A DNA stretch of 33,192 nucleotides from a virus: IMG/VR virus record IMGVR_UViG_3300032086_003438, positions 1 to 33,192 of that record. One strand, given 5' to 3'. Below, one piece after another: positions 1 through 5,200 of the stretch; the first letter of the stretch is position 1, and each line of letters opens with the position of its first letter. The position numbers and the translations under genes are program-made. A model generated the notes under the pieces. That model ran no database searches, was not told the origin of the DNA, and saw only the letters and a program-made list of their open reading frames with translations.

Positions 1-87
1 CCCCGACGTGAGCCCAGACTTGAGCCCCGGCCTGATCCATGACCTTAGCCCTGACTTGAGCCCAGACTTGATCCACGACCTGATCAC
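1..87. repeat. Terminal redundancy, left copy (identical to 33106-33192)
   Basis: Bases 1-87 are identical to 33106-33192. This is the signature of a circular or circularly permuted molecule closed by a k-mer overlap. Because the overlap lies inside a tandem repeat, the number of repeat units at the joint is not secure. Confidence 0.9.
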
Positions 88-220
88 TGACCTTAGCCCC
101 GACCTGATCCCCGACGTAATCCCAGACTTGAGCCATGACTTGATCCCTGACGTGAGCCCCGACCTGATCCCCGGCCTGAGCCCAGACCTTAGACCAGACC
201 TGATCCCAGACCTGATCCCC
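1..220. repeat. 12-bp tandem repeat array, left part
   Basis: Degenerate 12-bp units (plus strand GACCTGATCCCC, GACTTGAGCCCA, GACCTTAGCCCT, GACGTGAGCCCC) encode, on the minus strand, the tetrapeptide repeats of the DUF6745-type protein. The array continues at 32714-33192. Because the period is a multiple of three and the units lack stop codons, several frames on both strands stay open. Confidence 0.92.
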
Positions 221-448
221 CTTGGCAAAGAAATTTTTAATTAAGTGCGCACCTATTGCGGCAGAATAGGGACTTTTAAACTTAAAATAATGTCTGGGAG
301 GCTTTAAATTTGCCTCCTTGTACGCATTTTTAACCGCTGCCTTTGCCTTTTCAAAATCAATAGGGTCTGTATTTAAGCCAATCTTAAGCCATTTTTCTCT
401 TTTTTCATTTAGAATATTTAATTTGTCGCGAGGTATTGATTCAATCAT
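1..448 (-). CDS. DUF6745-type tetrapeptide-repeat protein, N-terminal part (continues at the right end of the window)
   Basis: This is the 5' part of a gene cut by linearising a circular contig; it continues in frame at 33105 and ends at 32114, giving about 479 residues in all. Reading leftward from the ATG at 448, a roughly 75-residue non-repeat head ([20 protein letters not shown] at the start, then a KAYKEA-like helix) leads into tetrapeptide repeats of the form D/A-Q/K/H-V-G/W/R/M. The head, the repeats and the C-terminal domain together match what I remember of DUF6745 proteins of bacteria and phages, whose function I do not know. A GAGAA ribosome-binding site lies about 10 bases upstream of 448. 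An ATG at 490 with AAGGG upstream is an alternative start, but it lies inside another plausible small ORF (459-581). Confidence 0.8.
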   Translation of the reverse strand, partial: MIESIPRDKLNILNEKREKWLKIGLNTDPIDFEKAKAAVKNAYKEANLKPPRHYFKFKSPYSAAIGAHLIKNFFAKGDQVWDQVWSKVWAQAGDQVGAHVRDQVMAQVWDYVGDQVGAKVSDQVVDQVWAQVRAKVMDQAGAQVWAHVG

Positions 449-458
449 GATATTTTTC

Positions 459-581
459 TCATTTATTGTTTGTTTTAAAATAACTACCATTACCACCCTT
501 AATAAGCTGTAACTTATAAGTACCATCTGTCTGAGCCGTCAATTTTGCGTATTCGGATAGAATTTTTCTTATTGCTCGCAC
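459..581 (-). CDS. Small ORF, 40 residues, unknown
   Basis: A GTG at 581 opens a 40-residue frame (MRAIRKILSEYAKLTAQTDG..., ending YFKTNNK) that stops at TGA 461-459, 10 bases before the DUF6745 start. It overlaps the last 13 bases of the gene at 569-889. The composition is protein-like, but there is no good ribosome-binding site, so it could instead be a displaced C-terminal fragment or chance. If real, it favours 448 over 490 as the start of the following gene. Confidence 0.35.
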   Translation of the reverse strand: MRAIRKILSEYAKLTAQTDGTYKLQLIKGGNGSYFKTNNK

Positions 582-889
582 TTTAAAAATTGGACACAAG
601 AATCATTAGCTTTCTTGCTGATCTCGGAATGATTAATTTTTTTCCAAACTGAGGCACTTAAAAGCTTTGAAACCTTCCGACTAACTTGATCGCCATTCAG
701 CATTTTCCACATTCGCTTTTTTATAGCTTCATGTGCCCTCTGAATTTTTTCGATGTCGATATTAGCATCATCTGTACTCTTGCAATTAGATGCGATTTCC
801 TTTGCTATCAACTCTAGAAAATCATTTTCTGTTTTTGTTAATGAGGTGGTAGAACCTTCATTGATCATGTTTTCAATATTGATCGTCAT
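569..889 (-). CDS. Hypothetical protein, 106 residues
   Basis: I do not recognise this protein. It is hydrophilic and lysine-rich, with predicted helices and no membrane segment or cysteine motif. AAGGAAAA precedes the ATG at a usable distance. It lies between SSB and the DUF6745 operon on the leftward transcript, so it is probably an early or middle gene. The 3' end overlaps the small ORF at 459-581. Confidence 0.65.
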   Translation of the reverse strand: MTINIENMINEGSTTSLTKTENDFLELIAKEIASNCKSTDDANIDIEKIQRAHEAIKKRMWKMLNGDQVSRKVSKLLSASVWKKINHSEISKKANDSCVQFLKCEQ

Positions 890-968
890 TTTGATTTTTT
901 CCTTTAGGTTGCAATGTTATTAAATAAACAATACACCAATAATATTATAAATACAATTTGTTTTTTTA

Positions 969-1403
969 TTAAAAAGGAATATCATCATCAAAACTATCCC
1001 TTCCTTGAGCTGCTGGTGCCGGAGGTTGCTGAGAAGATGTATGCTGCGAGCTATTGTCTTTACTCTTACCTCCTAACATTTGCATCTCAAGCCCTATAAT
1101 CTCTGTACTGTAGCGATCCTGACCGCTTTGATCTTGCCATTTCCGGGTGCGCAAGGAGCCCTCAACATAAACTTGTGACCCCTTCTTAAGATATTCGCCC
1201 GCAATCTCCGCGAGCTTGTTGTAAAAAACAATCTTATGCCACTCTACGCGCTCTTTAGCTTCTCCTGTTTGCTTATCTTTCCATGATTCAGACGTGGCTA
1301 CACTAATATTTGCAACTGCTCCACCAGCAGGGATATAACGTATCTCCGGGTCTTGTCCAAGATTACCTACAATAGTGACTTTGTTTATGCCTTTTCTTGC
1401 CAT
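969..1403 (-). CDS. ssb: Single-stranded DNA-binding protein (SSB)
   Basis: A bacterial-type SSB of 144 residues. The OB-fold (about residues 1-108) begins [20 protein letters not shown] and includes the typical [24 protein letters not shown] stretch (given here in parts: [10 protein letters not shown], then [10 protein letters not shown]). A glutamine/serine/proline-rich linker leads to the acidic tip DDDIPF, the peptide that docks SSB partner proteins. It coats ssDNA during phage replication and recombination and would act with the Rad52-type annealing protein encoded at 8281. AGAGGAAA precedes the ATG. It sits directly left of the cassette array, so the array lies between the early promoter at 5782-5809 and ssb. 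Confidence 0.97.
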   Translation of the reverse strand: MARKGINKVTIVGNLGQDPEIRYIPAGGAVANISVATSESWKDKQTGEAKERVEWHKIVFYNKLAEIAGEYLKKGSQVYVEGSLRTRKWQDQSGQDRYSTEIIGLEMQMLGGKSKDNSSQHTSSQQPPAPAAQGRDSFDDDIPF

Positions 1404-1429
1404 AATTTCCTCTTACTTATAAGTATATG

Positions 1430-1438
1430 TTATACGGT
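1430..1438 (+). repeat. Core-site-like GTTATACGG, extra left copy
   Basis: GTTATACGG, followed by TTTC, also occurs at 1500-1508 in the same orientation, and its complement CCGTATAAC lies in attC-1 at 1775-1783. The 61 bases between the two direct copies contain no TAACAA box and no attC fold. This copy could mark the original insertion target or a cassette whose attC has been lost. Confidence 0.5.
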
Positions 1439-1500
1439 TTCTTTCCCACTTATCAGGTTTTTTAATAGATAAACTAGAATCGATCCCTTGTATCACAGTG

Positions 1501-1755
1501 TTATACGGCTTTCATTTTTACATCGTAAGCGTCAACCATCTCGCCTTCAAATTCGACTTTATGGCCCGTTTTGAATAGGGCTGCTTGCTGAGAAATTCTT
1601 CCCCAAAAAATATTTTGTATCTCATCTGGTATGCCTTCACAAGCATCTTCCAATTCAAGAGATAGCAGTTCTTCGCATCTTTCTTTCGCCTCACTTTCAG
1701 TCTTGTGTGTTTCAAAACCGTCATCCCAGTGATAACTAAAAAATTTATCTTTCAT
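1501..1755 (-). CDS. Cassette gene 1: hypothetical protein, 84 residues
   Basis: I do not recognise this protein. It starts MKDKFFSYHWDDGFETHKTE and looks like a small soluble alpha/beta protein, with an acidic EELLSLELEDACE helix and a WGRISQQAALF segment. The ATG at 1755 is chosen over the longer frame because GGGAGAA lies 5 bases upstream. Its stop codon TAA (1503-1501) is the core-site sequence GTTA read on the minus strand. The 5' end lies just beyond attC-1. Confidence 0.75.
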   Translation of the reverse strand: MKDKFFSYHWDDGFETHKTESEAKERCEELLSLELEDACEGIPDEIQNIFWGRISQQAALFKTGHKVEFEGEMVDAYDVKMKAV

Positions 1756-1776
1756 AATTATTCTCCCAAAAAATCC

Positions 1777-1849
1777 GTATAACAACCGCAATTAAATCGT
1801 TTCACTCGGACAGCGTTTGCAACGCTGCCGTTTATTGCCAAGGTTAGTG
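1777..1849 (+). repeat. attC-1
   Basis: GTATAAC (R'' box) at 1777 and GTTAGTG (R' box) at 1843 flank an imperfect palindrome. The left arm GCAAT[T]AAA[T]CG pairs with the right arm, whose complement reads GCAATAAACG, leaving two bulged bases three nucleotides apart on the left arm only. The tip is a perfect 7-bp stem, CAGCGTT-TGC-AACGCTG (1811-1827). The stop codon of the ASCH gene is the TTA of the right box. Confidence 0.85.
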
Positions 1850-2188
1850 TGCAATACGTACCCAAGTTACAGCGCCTTGTGGGTGCTGGTAAGGTATGGG
1901 TTTATCGTATCTTTTAGCACCTTCTATTTCCCATGCGTAGCACCACTTATTTAGCAAATTAAAATCATCAACCCTATGATGTGAGTAGTGCAACCCATGC
2001 TCAATCGGGTCTAGCTTTATATGATCGCTATCAACAATTTTACATTCGCCAACAATTAGCCCTGAGCCTTGCTCAATCAATCCTATCTTGCCACGCACAT
2101 TAGTCGGCCTGCTTCTCATTTCCCACGTCTTTTTGCCGCTCAATATTAAATCAATCCACGGCTGCCTTACTATCAATGCTCTTTCCAT
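1844..2188 (-). CDS. Cassette gene 2: ASCH-domain protein
   Basis: A compact ASCH domain of 114 residues. The fold signature is clear: RQPWIDLILSGKKTWEMRS at the start, then GKIGLIEQGSGLIVGECKIV, and a C-terminal YAWEIEGAKRYDKPIPYQHP strand. ASCH proteins have a PUA-like beta-barrel and are thought to bind RNA or modified nucleotides; some hydrolyse modified cytidines. Which activity applies here cannot be read from the sequence. ASCH proteins are common in phage and mobile-element accessory regions. The TAA stop (1846-1844) is supplied by the attC-1 core box, and the start lies 15 bases left of attC-2. Confidence 0.88.
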   Translation of the reverse strand: MERALIVRQPWIDLILSGKKTWEMRSRPTNVRGKIGLIEQGSGLIVGECKIVDSDHIKLDPIEHGLHYSHHRVDDFNLLNKWCYAWEIEGAKRYDKPIPYQHPQGAVTWVRIAH

Positions 2189-2203
2189 AATTCAACTCCT
2201 GCA

Positions 2204-2272
2204 CACTAACAACTACGTCAATCTGATGTCTCAAAGCTGCGCTTTTCGCCACAGCTTACGTTTAGGTTATAA
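2204..2272 (+). repeat. attC-2
   Basis: CACTAAC at 2204 and GTTATAA at 2266 bound an imperfect palindrome. Left-arm ACGT[C]AA matches the complement of right-arm TTACGT with one bulged C on the left. The left flank GCACACTAAC is the exact complement of GTTAGTGTGC at attC-1, tying the two ends of the ASCH cassette together. An AAGCTG/CAGCTT stem lies within the variable tip. Confidence 0.8.
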
Positions 2273-2530
2273 CGCATTCACGCCTTCTAATTTGCAAGTC
2301 AAACTATCAACTTTAGATTGTAAATAGCACACCCTCGCCCCTAGCATTGTTGGCGTTACATCAGGCTGTAAAGTTCCGGTTATTTGAGCTATCTTTGCTT
2401 GCTCCAGTTGATGGAGTAGCTCTAACAAATAACTTTTTGCTATACCTTCTAATACTTCAGTTCTGCTTTCATGCGTTATAACAACGGCATCAAAACCGCT
2501 CCTGCCGTCGCTCGGACTCACTTCGTTCAT
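2267..2530 (-). CDS. Cassette gene 3: hypothetical protein, 87 residues
   Basis: I do not recognise this protein. From about residue 26 it is mostly helical (IAKSYLLELLHQLEQAKIAQ), with a later VCYLQSKVDSL helix. The only ATG in frame with a ribosome-binding site (GGAGAACGAA-ATG at 2530) lies inside attC-3, so the first 18 residues would be attC-encoded. A second ATG at 2472, directly after the attC-3 core box, reads MKAELKY then stops, yet a one-base shift would join MKAEL smoothly to EVLEGIAK. Either the gene starts in the attC loop or it carries a frameshift. The TAA stop (2269-2267) comes from the attC-2 core box. Confidence 0.55.
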   Translation of the reverse strand: MNEVSPSDGRSGFDAVVITHESRTEVLEGIAKSYLLELLHQLEQAKIAQITGTLQPDVTPTMLGARVCYLQSKVDSLTCKLEGVNAL

Positions 2531-2559
2531 TTCGTTCTCCGCTTATGCCAAGGTTATGT
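2476..2559 (+). repeat. attC-3
   Basis: TTATAAC at 2476 and GTTATGT at 2553. The left arm GGCAT[C]AAA[A]CCGC pairs with the arm whose complement is GGCATAAGCGG; two bulged bases lie three nucleotides apart on the left arm. The left flank ATGCGTTATAAC is a 12-base exact complement of GTTATAACGCAT at attC-2. The variable tip contains a ribosome-binding site and ATG (2530) used by, or usable for, cassette gene 3. Confidence 0.82.
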
Positions 2560-2560
2560 G

Positions 2561-2785
2561 TTAATTGGTTATCTCTACATCTAAATGGTAATTACTTGTC
2601 CAAGCACTAAGTGCGGCCATAGTCAGCATAGAAAGATAGCTTTGCTTGCCGCCCATCGAATTTTTATATGTAACTCGCGGCCTATGGTCTTTCAACCATT
2701 TTTCATAGCGATTTCTTTCATTAGCATAAAATTCGGCTTCTGCTTTTCGCTGCTGAAATGTACCTCTTCTTTTTGCTTCGCCCAT
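2561..2785 (-). CDS. Cassette gene 4: MGEAKRR-type small protein
   Basis: A 74-residue protein starting MGEAKRRGTFQQRKAEAEF, a highly basic N-terminus I recognise from many small phage and proteobacterial proteins of unknown role. A helical, charged N-terminal half is followed by a more hydrophobic segment (SMLTMAALSAWTSNYHLDV). The ATG at 2785 lies 19 bases from attC-4, and the TAA stop is about 2 bases beyond the attC-3 core box. No function is established to my knowledge. Confidence 0.82.
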   Translation of the reverse strand: MGEAKRRGTFQQRKAEAEFYANERNRYEKWLKDHRPRVTYKNSMGGKQSYLSMLTMAALSAWTSNYHLDVEITN

Positions 2786-2803
2786 AAATCCTCCAAATTA
2801 ATC

Positions 2804-2859
2804 ACATAACAACTAATTCCACTTGAGCGGCAAGCCGCCAAGTGAATAGGCGGTTATAA
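2804..2859 (+). repeat. attC-4
   Basis: ACATAAC at 2804 and GTTATAA at 2853. This 56-base site folds almost completely: CACTTG[A]GCGGC-AA-GCCGCCAAGTG forms the stem with a bulged A, and a bulged C lies in the outer left arm (ATT[C] against ATT). It is the most compact, textbook-looking site of the array. The left flank CACATAAC complements GTTATGTG at attC-3. Confidence 0.88.
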
Positions 2860-3045
2860 AGATTCCTCACACCATTCACGCTCATTGCCTCCATCAGCAA
2901 CACCGATTTTAGTTGTATTAATTTCGTGCGTATCTTCGTCAACCTTCCACCCAAGCAGTTTAATCGCTCGCTCTTCGCTTTCCGCCTGCACTACGGCAGA
3001 TAGTCCAAAACCTAAATAATCCCGCCAGCAAAAATATATATTCAT
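2854..3045 (-). CDS. Cassette gene 5: hypothetical protein, 63 residues
   Basis: I do not recognise the family. It starts MNIYFCWRDYLGFGLSAVVQ and continues AESEERAIKLLGWKVDED, an arrangement of a short strand pair, a helix and an acidic stretch, soluble. The frame stays open further upstream through attC-5, but ATG 3045 just beyond the site is preferred. The TAA stop (2856-2854) comes from the attC-4 core box. Confidence 0.7.
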   Translation of the reverse strand: MNIYFCWRDYLGFGLSAVVQAESEERAIKLLGWKVDEDTHEINTTKIGVADGGNEREWCEESL

Positions 3046-3059
3046 CTCAAACCCCATCT

Positions 3060-3118
3060 TTATAACAAAGCAAAGCAGTCGGATTGCGTACCGCAACCGC
3101 TGTTTGCAATGGTTAGCT
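3060..3118 (+). repeat. attC-5
   Basis: TTATAAC at 3060 and GTTAGCT at 3112. The left arm GCAAA[G]CAG[T]CGG[A]TTGCG pairs with the arm whose complement is GCAAACAGCGGTTGCG, around a TAC loop; all bulges are on the left arm and the first two are three nucleotides apart. The flank ATCTTTATAAC is an 11-base complement of GTTATAAAGAT at attC-4. Confidence 0.88.
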
Positions 3119-3119
3119 G

Positions 3120-3473
3120 TCACTTAGTCGCTGGATATAACGGCATGTTTGTAGGCATCCAGTGAGTAATATTTTTAAGCATTACCTGTTCGCAATAAGT
3201 CTCAGCGTAAATGTCGCTAGTTTCAGCGAAGCCGATATCGTCAAACCATGCCACAAGCGCAATACGGCTCAAGCCCCCTTTCTTAATTGTTGCCCAAAAA
3301 GGTCTTGCGTTTGGGTTTTGCTCGGGCTTGCAAGCCCTTGTATCCATCCATGCGCCAACTTTCGCACATTCAAGTTGTCGTTCTAAATCTTCGATTTTTT
3401 TATCTGCTGTCAAAAAATCATCAACCAGTCGTCTTAGTAAATCCGGTAATCTTTCTATTGTTCTTTCGTTCAT
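3120..3473 (-). CDS. Cassette gene 6: DUF551-like protein
   Basis: A 117-residue protein. The N-terminal part is a helix/coiled coil (LRRLVDDFLTADKKIEDLER). The C-terminal part runs RIALVAWFDDIGF ... VMLKNITHWMPTNMPLYP, and the THWMP(x)nMP ending resembles DUF551 proteins common in phage early regions, whose function is unknown. The TGA stop lies 2 bases beyond the attC-5 core box and the ATG (3473) lies 23 bases left of attC-6. A DUF551-type gene in a cassette suggests phage genes themselves become cassette cargo. Confidence 0.8.
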   Translation of the reverse strand: MNERTIERLPDLLRRLVDDFLTADKKIEDLERQLECAKVGAWMDTRACKPEQNPNARPFWATIKKGGLSRIALVAWFDDIGFAETSDIYAETYCEQVMLKNITHWMPTNMPLYPATK

Positions 3474-3496
3474 TTCTTGTCTCTCACTAAATTATC

Positions 3497-3555
3497 AGCT
3501 AACAACTCGCTTAATTTCGACTCGCTAACGCTCGCGCATTAGCTCTAGGTTATAC
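3497..3555 (+). repeat. attC-6
   Basis: AGCTAAC at 3497 and GTTATAC at 3549. The left arm GCT[T]AAT[T]TCG pairs with the arm whose complement reads GCTAATGCG: two bulged bases three nucleotides apart on the left arm. The flank CAGCTAAC complements GTTAGCTG at attC-5. Confidence 0.8.
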
Positions 3556-3885
3556 GCCAAGCGCTTTCTGTTGCTTGTAATAGTCCATGTCATAATGTCT
3601 ACCAATCCACGCGGGTTCTGTGTTCCATGCGCCAAAGCGGTTTTGCTTTAGGCTTTGGTAGTTGTATCTGTAGTGGTAGTCATGCTCTCTACCCCATACG
3701 TCCTTGGGCAGGTCAACGTAATTGCATGGCACCCACCATTGATCAAGCTCACATTGCACCGCATTTTTAGGCAATGTCATACGGCCTACTATTTCAAATA
3801 TCGGCGCGTAAAGGCGTATAACAAAGCATTTCAACGCTGACCCACTGCTGCGGTGCTTGTTTGCATCTTCATATAGTTTGTTCAT
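3550..3885 (-). CDS. Cassette gene 7: hypothetical aromatic-rich protein, 111 residues
   Basis: I do not recognise this protein. It is strikingly rich in Trp and Tyr (DQWWVPCNYVDLPKDVWGRE, then DYHYRYNYQSLKQNRFGAWN and a YDMDYYKQQ tail), suggesting a compact binding domain. The ATG at 3885 (GGAG 9 bases upstream) lies inside attC-7, so about 23 N-terminal residues would be attC-encoded; ATG 3780 (MTLPKNAVQ), just outside the site, is the alternative. The TAA stop (3552-3550) is the attC-6 core box read backwards. Confidence 0.7.
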   Translation of the reverse strand: MNKLYEDANKHRSSGSALKCFVIRLYAPIFEIVGRMTLPKNAVQCELDQWWVPCNYVDLPKDVWGREHDYHYRYNYQSLKQNRFGAWNTEPAWIGRHYDMDYYKQQKALGV

Positions 3886-3939
3886 GTTCCTAGTCTCCAG
3901 TGTTCTGTTTCCGTGGTCAGGTTAAATGCAACGTTATAT
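3816..3939 (+). repeat. attC-7 (long, VCR-sized)
   Basis: GTATAAC at 3816 and GTTATAT at 3933, 124 bases, close to the length of Vibrio VCR sites. The left arm GCATTT[C]AAC[G]CTGACC[C]AC pairs with the right arm, whose complement is GCATTTAACCTGACCAC: 17 pairs, with three bulged bases on the left only. The flank GGCGTATAAC complements GTTATACGCC at attC-6. Nothing like a further attC is found to the right, so this is the array end. Confidence 0.9.
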
Positions 3940-3960
3940 GGTTTTCATTATTTAAACCCC

Positions 3961-4209
3961 TTAATCTTTAGGCAAATTTACATTGTTATAGTAGTCGCAG
4001 GCTTCCGCGCATATATAAAAGTAAATGCAAAAACCCACTAAGAAAAAAGGATCAAGAATATGAAAGAAATATTCGCCAAATATTATTTTCTCAAGCTCTA
4101 CCTCAATAAACATGAAAAACATGTAATAAATAAAAACATCGACAGCACAATAAAGCTTTTTCCCTTGATTATGAAAAGCGCATCTAACTGAACTATTGAC
4201 AAAAAACAT
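3961..4209 (-). CDS. Small membrane protein, 82 residues
   Basis: Two hydrophobic stretches (around YCAVDVFIYYMFFMFIEV and ILDPFFLVGFCIYFYICAEA) suggest two membrane segments, with a short basic loop near the start. ATG 4209 is preferred because AAAGG lies 7 bases upstream; an ATG at 4230 would add 7 residues. It is the first gene right of the array and has no attC on its own 5' side, so it is not a complete cassette. Function unknown; small phage membrane proteins here are often host-takeover or exclusion factors, but nothing specific shows that. Confidence 0.6.
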   Translation of the reverse strand: MFFVNSSVRCAFHNQGKKLYCAVDVFIYYMFFMFIEVELEKIIFGEYFFHILDPFFLVGFCIYFYICAEACDYYNNVNLPKD

Positions 4210-4314
4210 TATGAGACCTTTAAAATTCATTTTAATTAACTATCCCCATCACCAGACAACGCCCCATCAATATGATCTTTTAAAAATTGACTGGGCTAGA
4301 CAAATTTTCTGCTT

Positions 4315-4512
4315 TTAAAAACTTACACTTGTATAAAAGTAACCTGAATCATATTTTAAATCTGTATAATTAATATAAATTGATCCACCACAAGACAAGC
4401 TCACTTTACAGATTTTTTTATCATCCCAGCAATCAACCACTTTTCCAGACCACGGCGCTTCTAAATTTATCACATGACTGTGTTTAGCTGGCCAAATTCT
4501 TTTTTTATTCAT
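4315..4512 (-). CDS. Hypothetical protein, 65 residues
   Basis: The start ATG 4512 follows the stop of the DUF1367-like gene by two bases, so translation is probably coupled. The protein begins MNKKRIWPAKHSHVINLEAP, then WSGKVVDCWDDKKICKVSLS and a YINYTDLKYD strand, and looks like a small beta-barrel of the SH3-like kind. Family not recognised. A longer frame from 4599 only overlaps the upstream gene. Confidence 0.65.
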   Translation of the reverse strand: MNKKRIWPAKHSHVINLEAPWSGKVVDCWDDKKICKVSLSCGGSIYINYTDLKYDSGYFYTSVSF

Positions 4513-4514
4513 AG

Positions 4515-5129
4515 CTAACCGATTTGAGACATTTTTTGCACGGCTTCCTCTGCCTCTTGCTCTGTTTTGAAATTGTTTTGCGAAAAAATATATTCCCAAG
4601 CCACTGCAAACACTTTTTTGTAAAACTCATTGAATTCTTCTTGCGACATTTTATTGAATGATATTGAATGCAACTCTTTCCTTACTCCTGTAGGCGTCAA
4701 GACTGCATCATAATACCCGGCCTCTTCTTTTAACCATTTATGTATCTGATCAAGTCTATTTGCCGCCTTTTCAACTTGAGAAATTTTACTTTTGATTCTT
4801 CCGGCTCTGTCGGAAAGGTACGCATTTATTAGTGTACATATTGCCATAGTATCCACTCCTTGAGAGGCGACAAATTGCACTAGCCCTGACATAATTTTTT
4901 TATCACCTTTGGGGATCAAGCCTTGCTCCGCATCCCAATAATCAGAGACTAACCTCACTAGACCTCCAAAATAAAGCTTATGATGCTGAATCGATCTTGA
5001 ACTGGCTTTTTTTATCAAAACCTTGCAAGGCTCGCCATAATTTAAAGATTCTAACTTTTCTTCGTCAGCCAATGACGCGACAATCAAAGTATTTTTAGAC
5101 GCTTTTTGAGCCATTATCTCTATAGACAT
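4515..5129 (-). CDS. DUF1367-like / NinB-like early phage protein
   Basis: A 204-residue protein resembling the DUF1367 / NinB group of early phage proteins. The hallmark is an HHKLYFGGLVRLVSDYWDAE segment about residues 49-68, followed by helices and an aromatic C-terminal region (FNEFYKKVFAVAWEYIF). NinB proteins act in recombination, but I cannot confirm catalytic residues here. Start 5129 is uncertain: ATG 5114 (MAQKASKN) is equally possible and would leave the small ORF at 5120-5200 almost non-overlapping. Confidence 0.72.
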   Translation of the reverse strand: MSIEIMAQKASKNTLIVASLADEEKLESLNYGEPCKVLIKKASSRSIQHHKLYFGGLVRLVSDYWDAEQGLIPKGDKKIMSGLVQFVASQGVDTMAICTLINAYLSDRAGRIKSKISQVEKAANRLDQIHKWLKEEAGYYDAVLTPTGVRKELHSISFNKMSQEEFNEFYKKVFAVAWEYIFSQNNFKTEQEAEEAVQKMSQIG

Positions 5130-5200
5130 AAGATAAACTCGATCTCAGAAGCCAACAAAAAACAAATAACTATAAGAGCTATAATTGCAATAGATTTCAC
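5120..5200 (-). CDS. Very small hydrophobic peptide, 26 residues
   Basis: GTG at 5200 overlaps the TGA of the preceding gene (GTGA overlap) and opens a 26-residue frame, VKSIAIIALIVICFLLASEI at the start, which is a single membrane segment with one lysine at the N-terminus. It ends at TAG 5122-5120 next to the following gene's possible starts. The tight stop/start overlaps at both ends argue for a coupled small membrane protein, but the ORF is short enough to be chance. Confidence 0.4.
   Translation of the reverse strand: MKSIAIIALIVICFLLASEIEFILCL

Larger units (their letters stand above)
1500..3939 (+). mobile_element. Integron-type cassette array without integrase (seven cassettes, seven attC sites)
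   Basis: From the core site at 1500 (GTTATACGG) to the core site at 3933 (GTTATAT) there are seven back-to-back units, each made of one small gene plus one attC-like site. Distances between successive G^TT cut points are about 343, 423, 287, 300, 259, 437 and 384 bases. In each unit the sequence at the left core site is complementary to that of its own right-hand attC (for example GTTAGTGTGC at 1843 and GCACACTAAC at 2201), as expected if each cassette once closed into a circle. Bulged bases lie on the left arm of each site, which by the VCR convention makes the plus strand the attC top strand. No integron integrase or attI is present, so this is a CALIN-type array (cluster of attC sites lacking integrase). 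All seven ORFs are on the minus strand. Confidence 0.85.

Noticed and set aside
8-244. Plus-strand ORF ([12 protein letters not shown]...) in the repeat array
   Set aside because: It is the reverse complement of the tetrapeptide repeats. The 12-bp unit has no stop in this frame; the minus-strand frame has conserved N- and C-terminal domains.
914-1099. Plus-strand ORF of 61 residues over the SSB tail
   Set aside because: Shadow of ssb, which has a clear OB-fold and DDDIPF end.
2088-2327. Plus-strand ORF of 79 residues across attC-2
   Set aside because: Antisense to the well-supported ASCH gene; no ribosome-binding site or recognisable sequence.
1501-3885. A hidden integron integrase or transposase in the array
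   Set aside because: No ORF of suitable length and no tyrosine-recombinase motif is present in the array or elsewhere in the window.
1777-3939. attC-like hairpins as simple terminators or REP-type intergenic repeats
   Set aside because: There are no U-runs, stems differ in sequence, boxes at both ends are constant, bulges are on one arm only and cassette ends are complementary. Terminators or REPs do not predict these.
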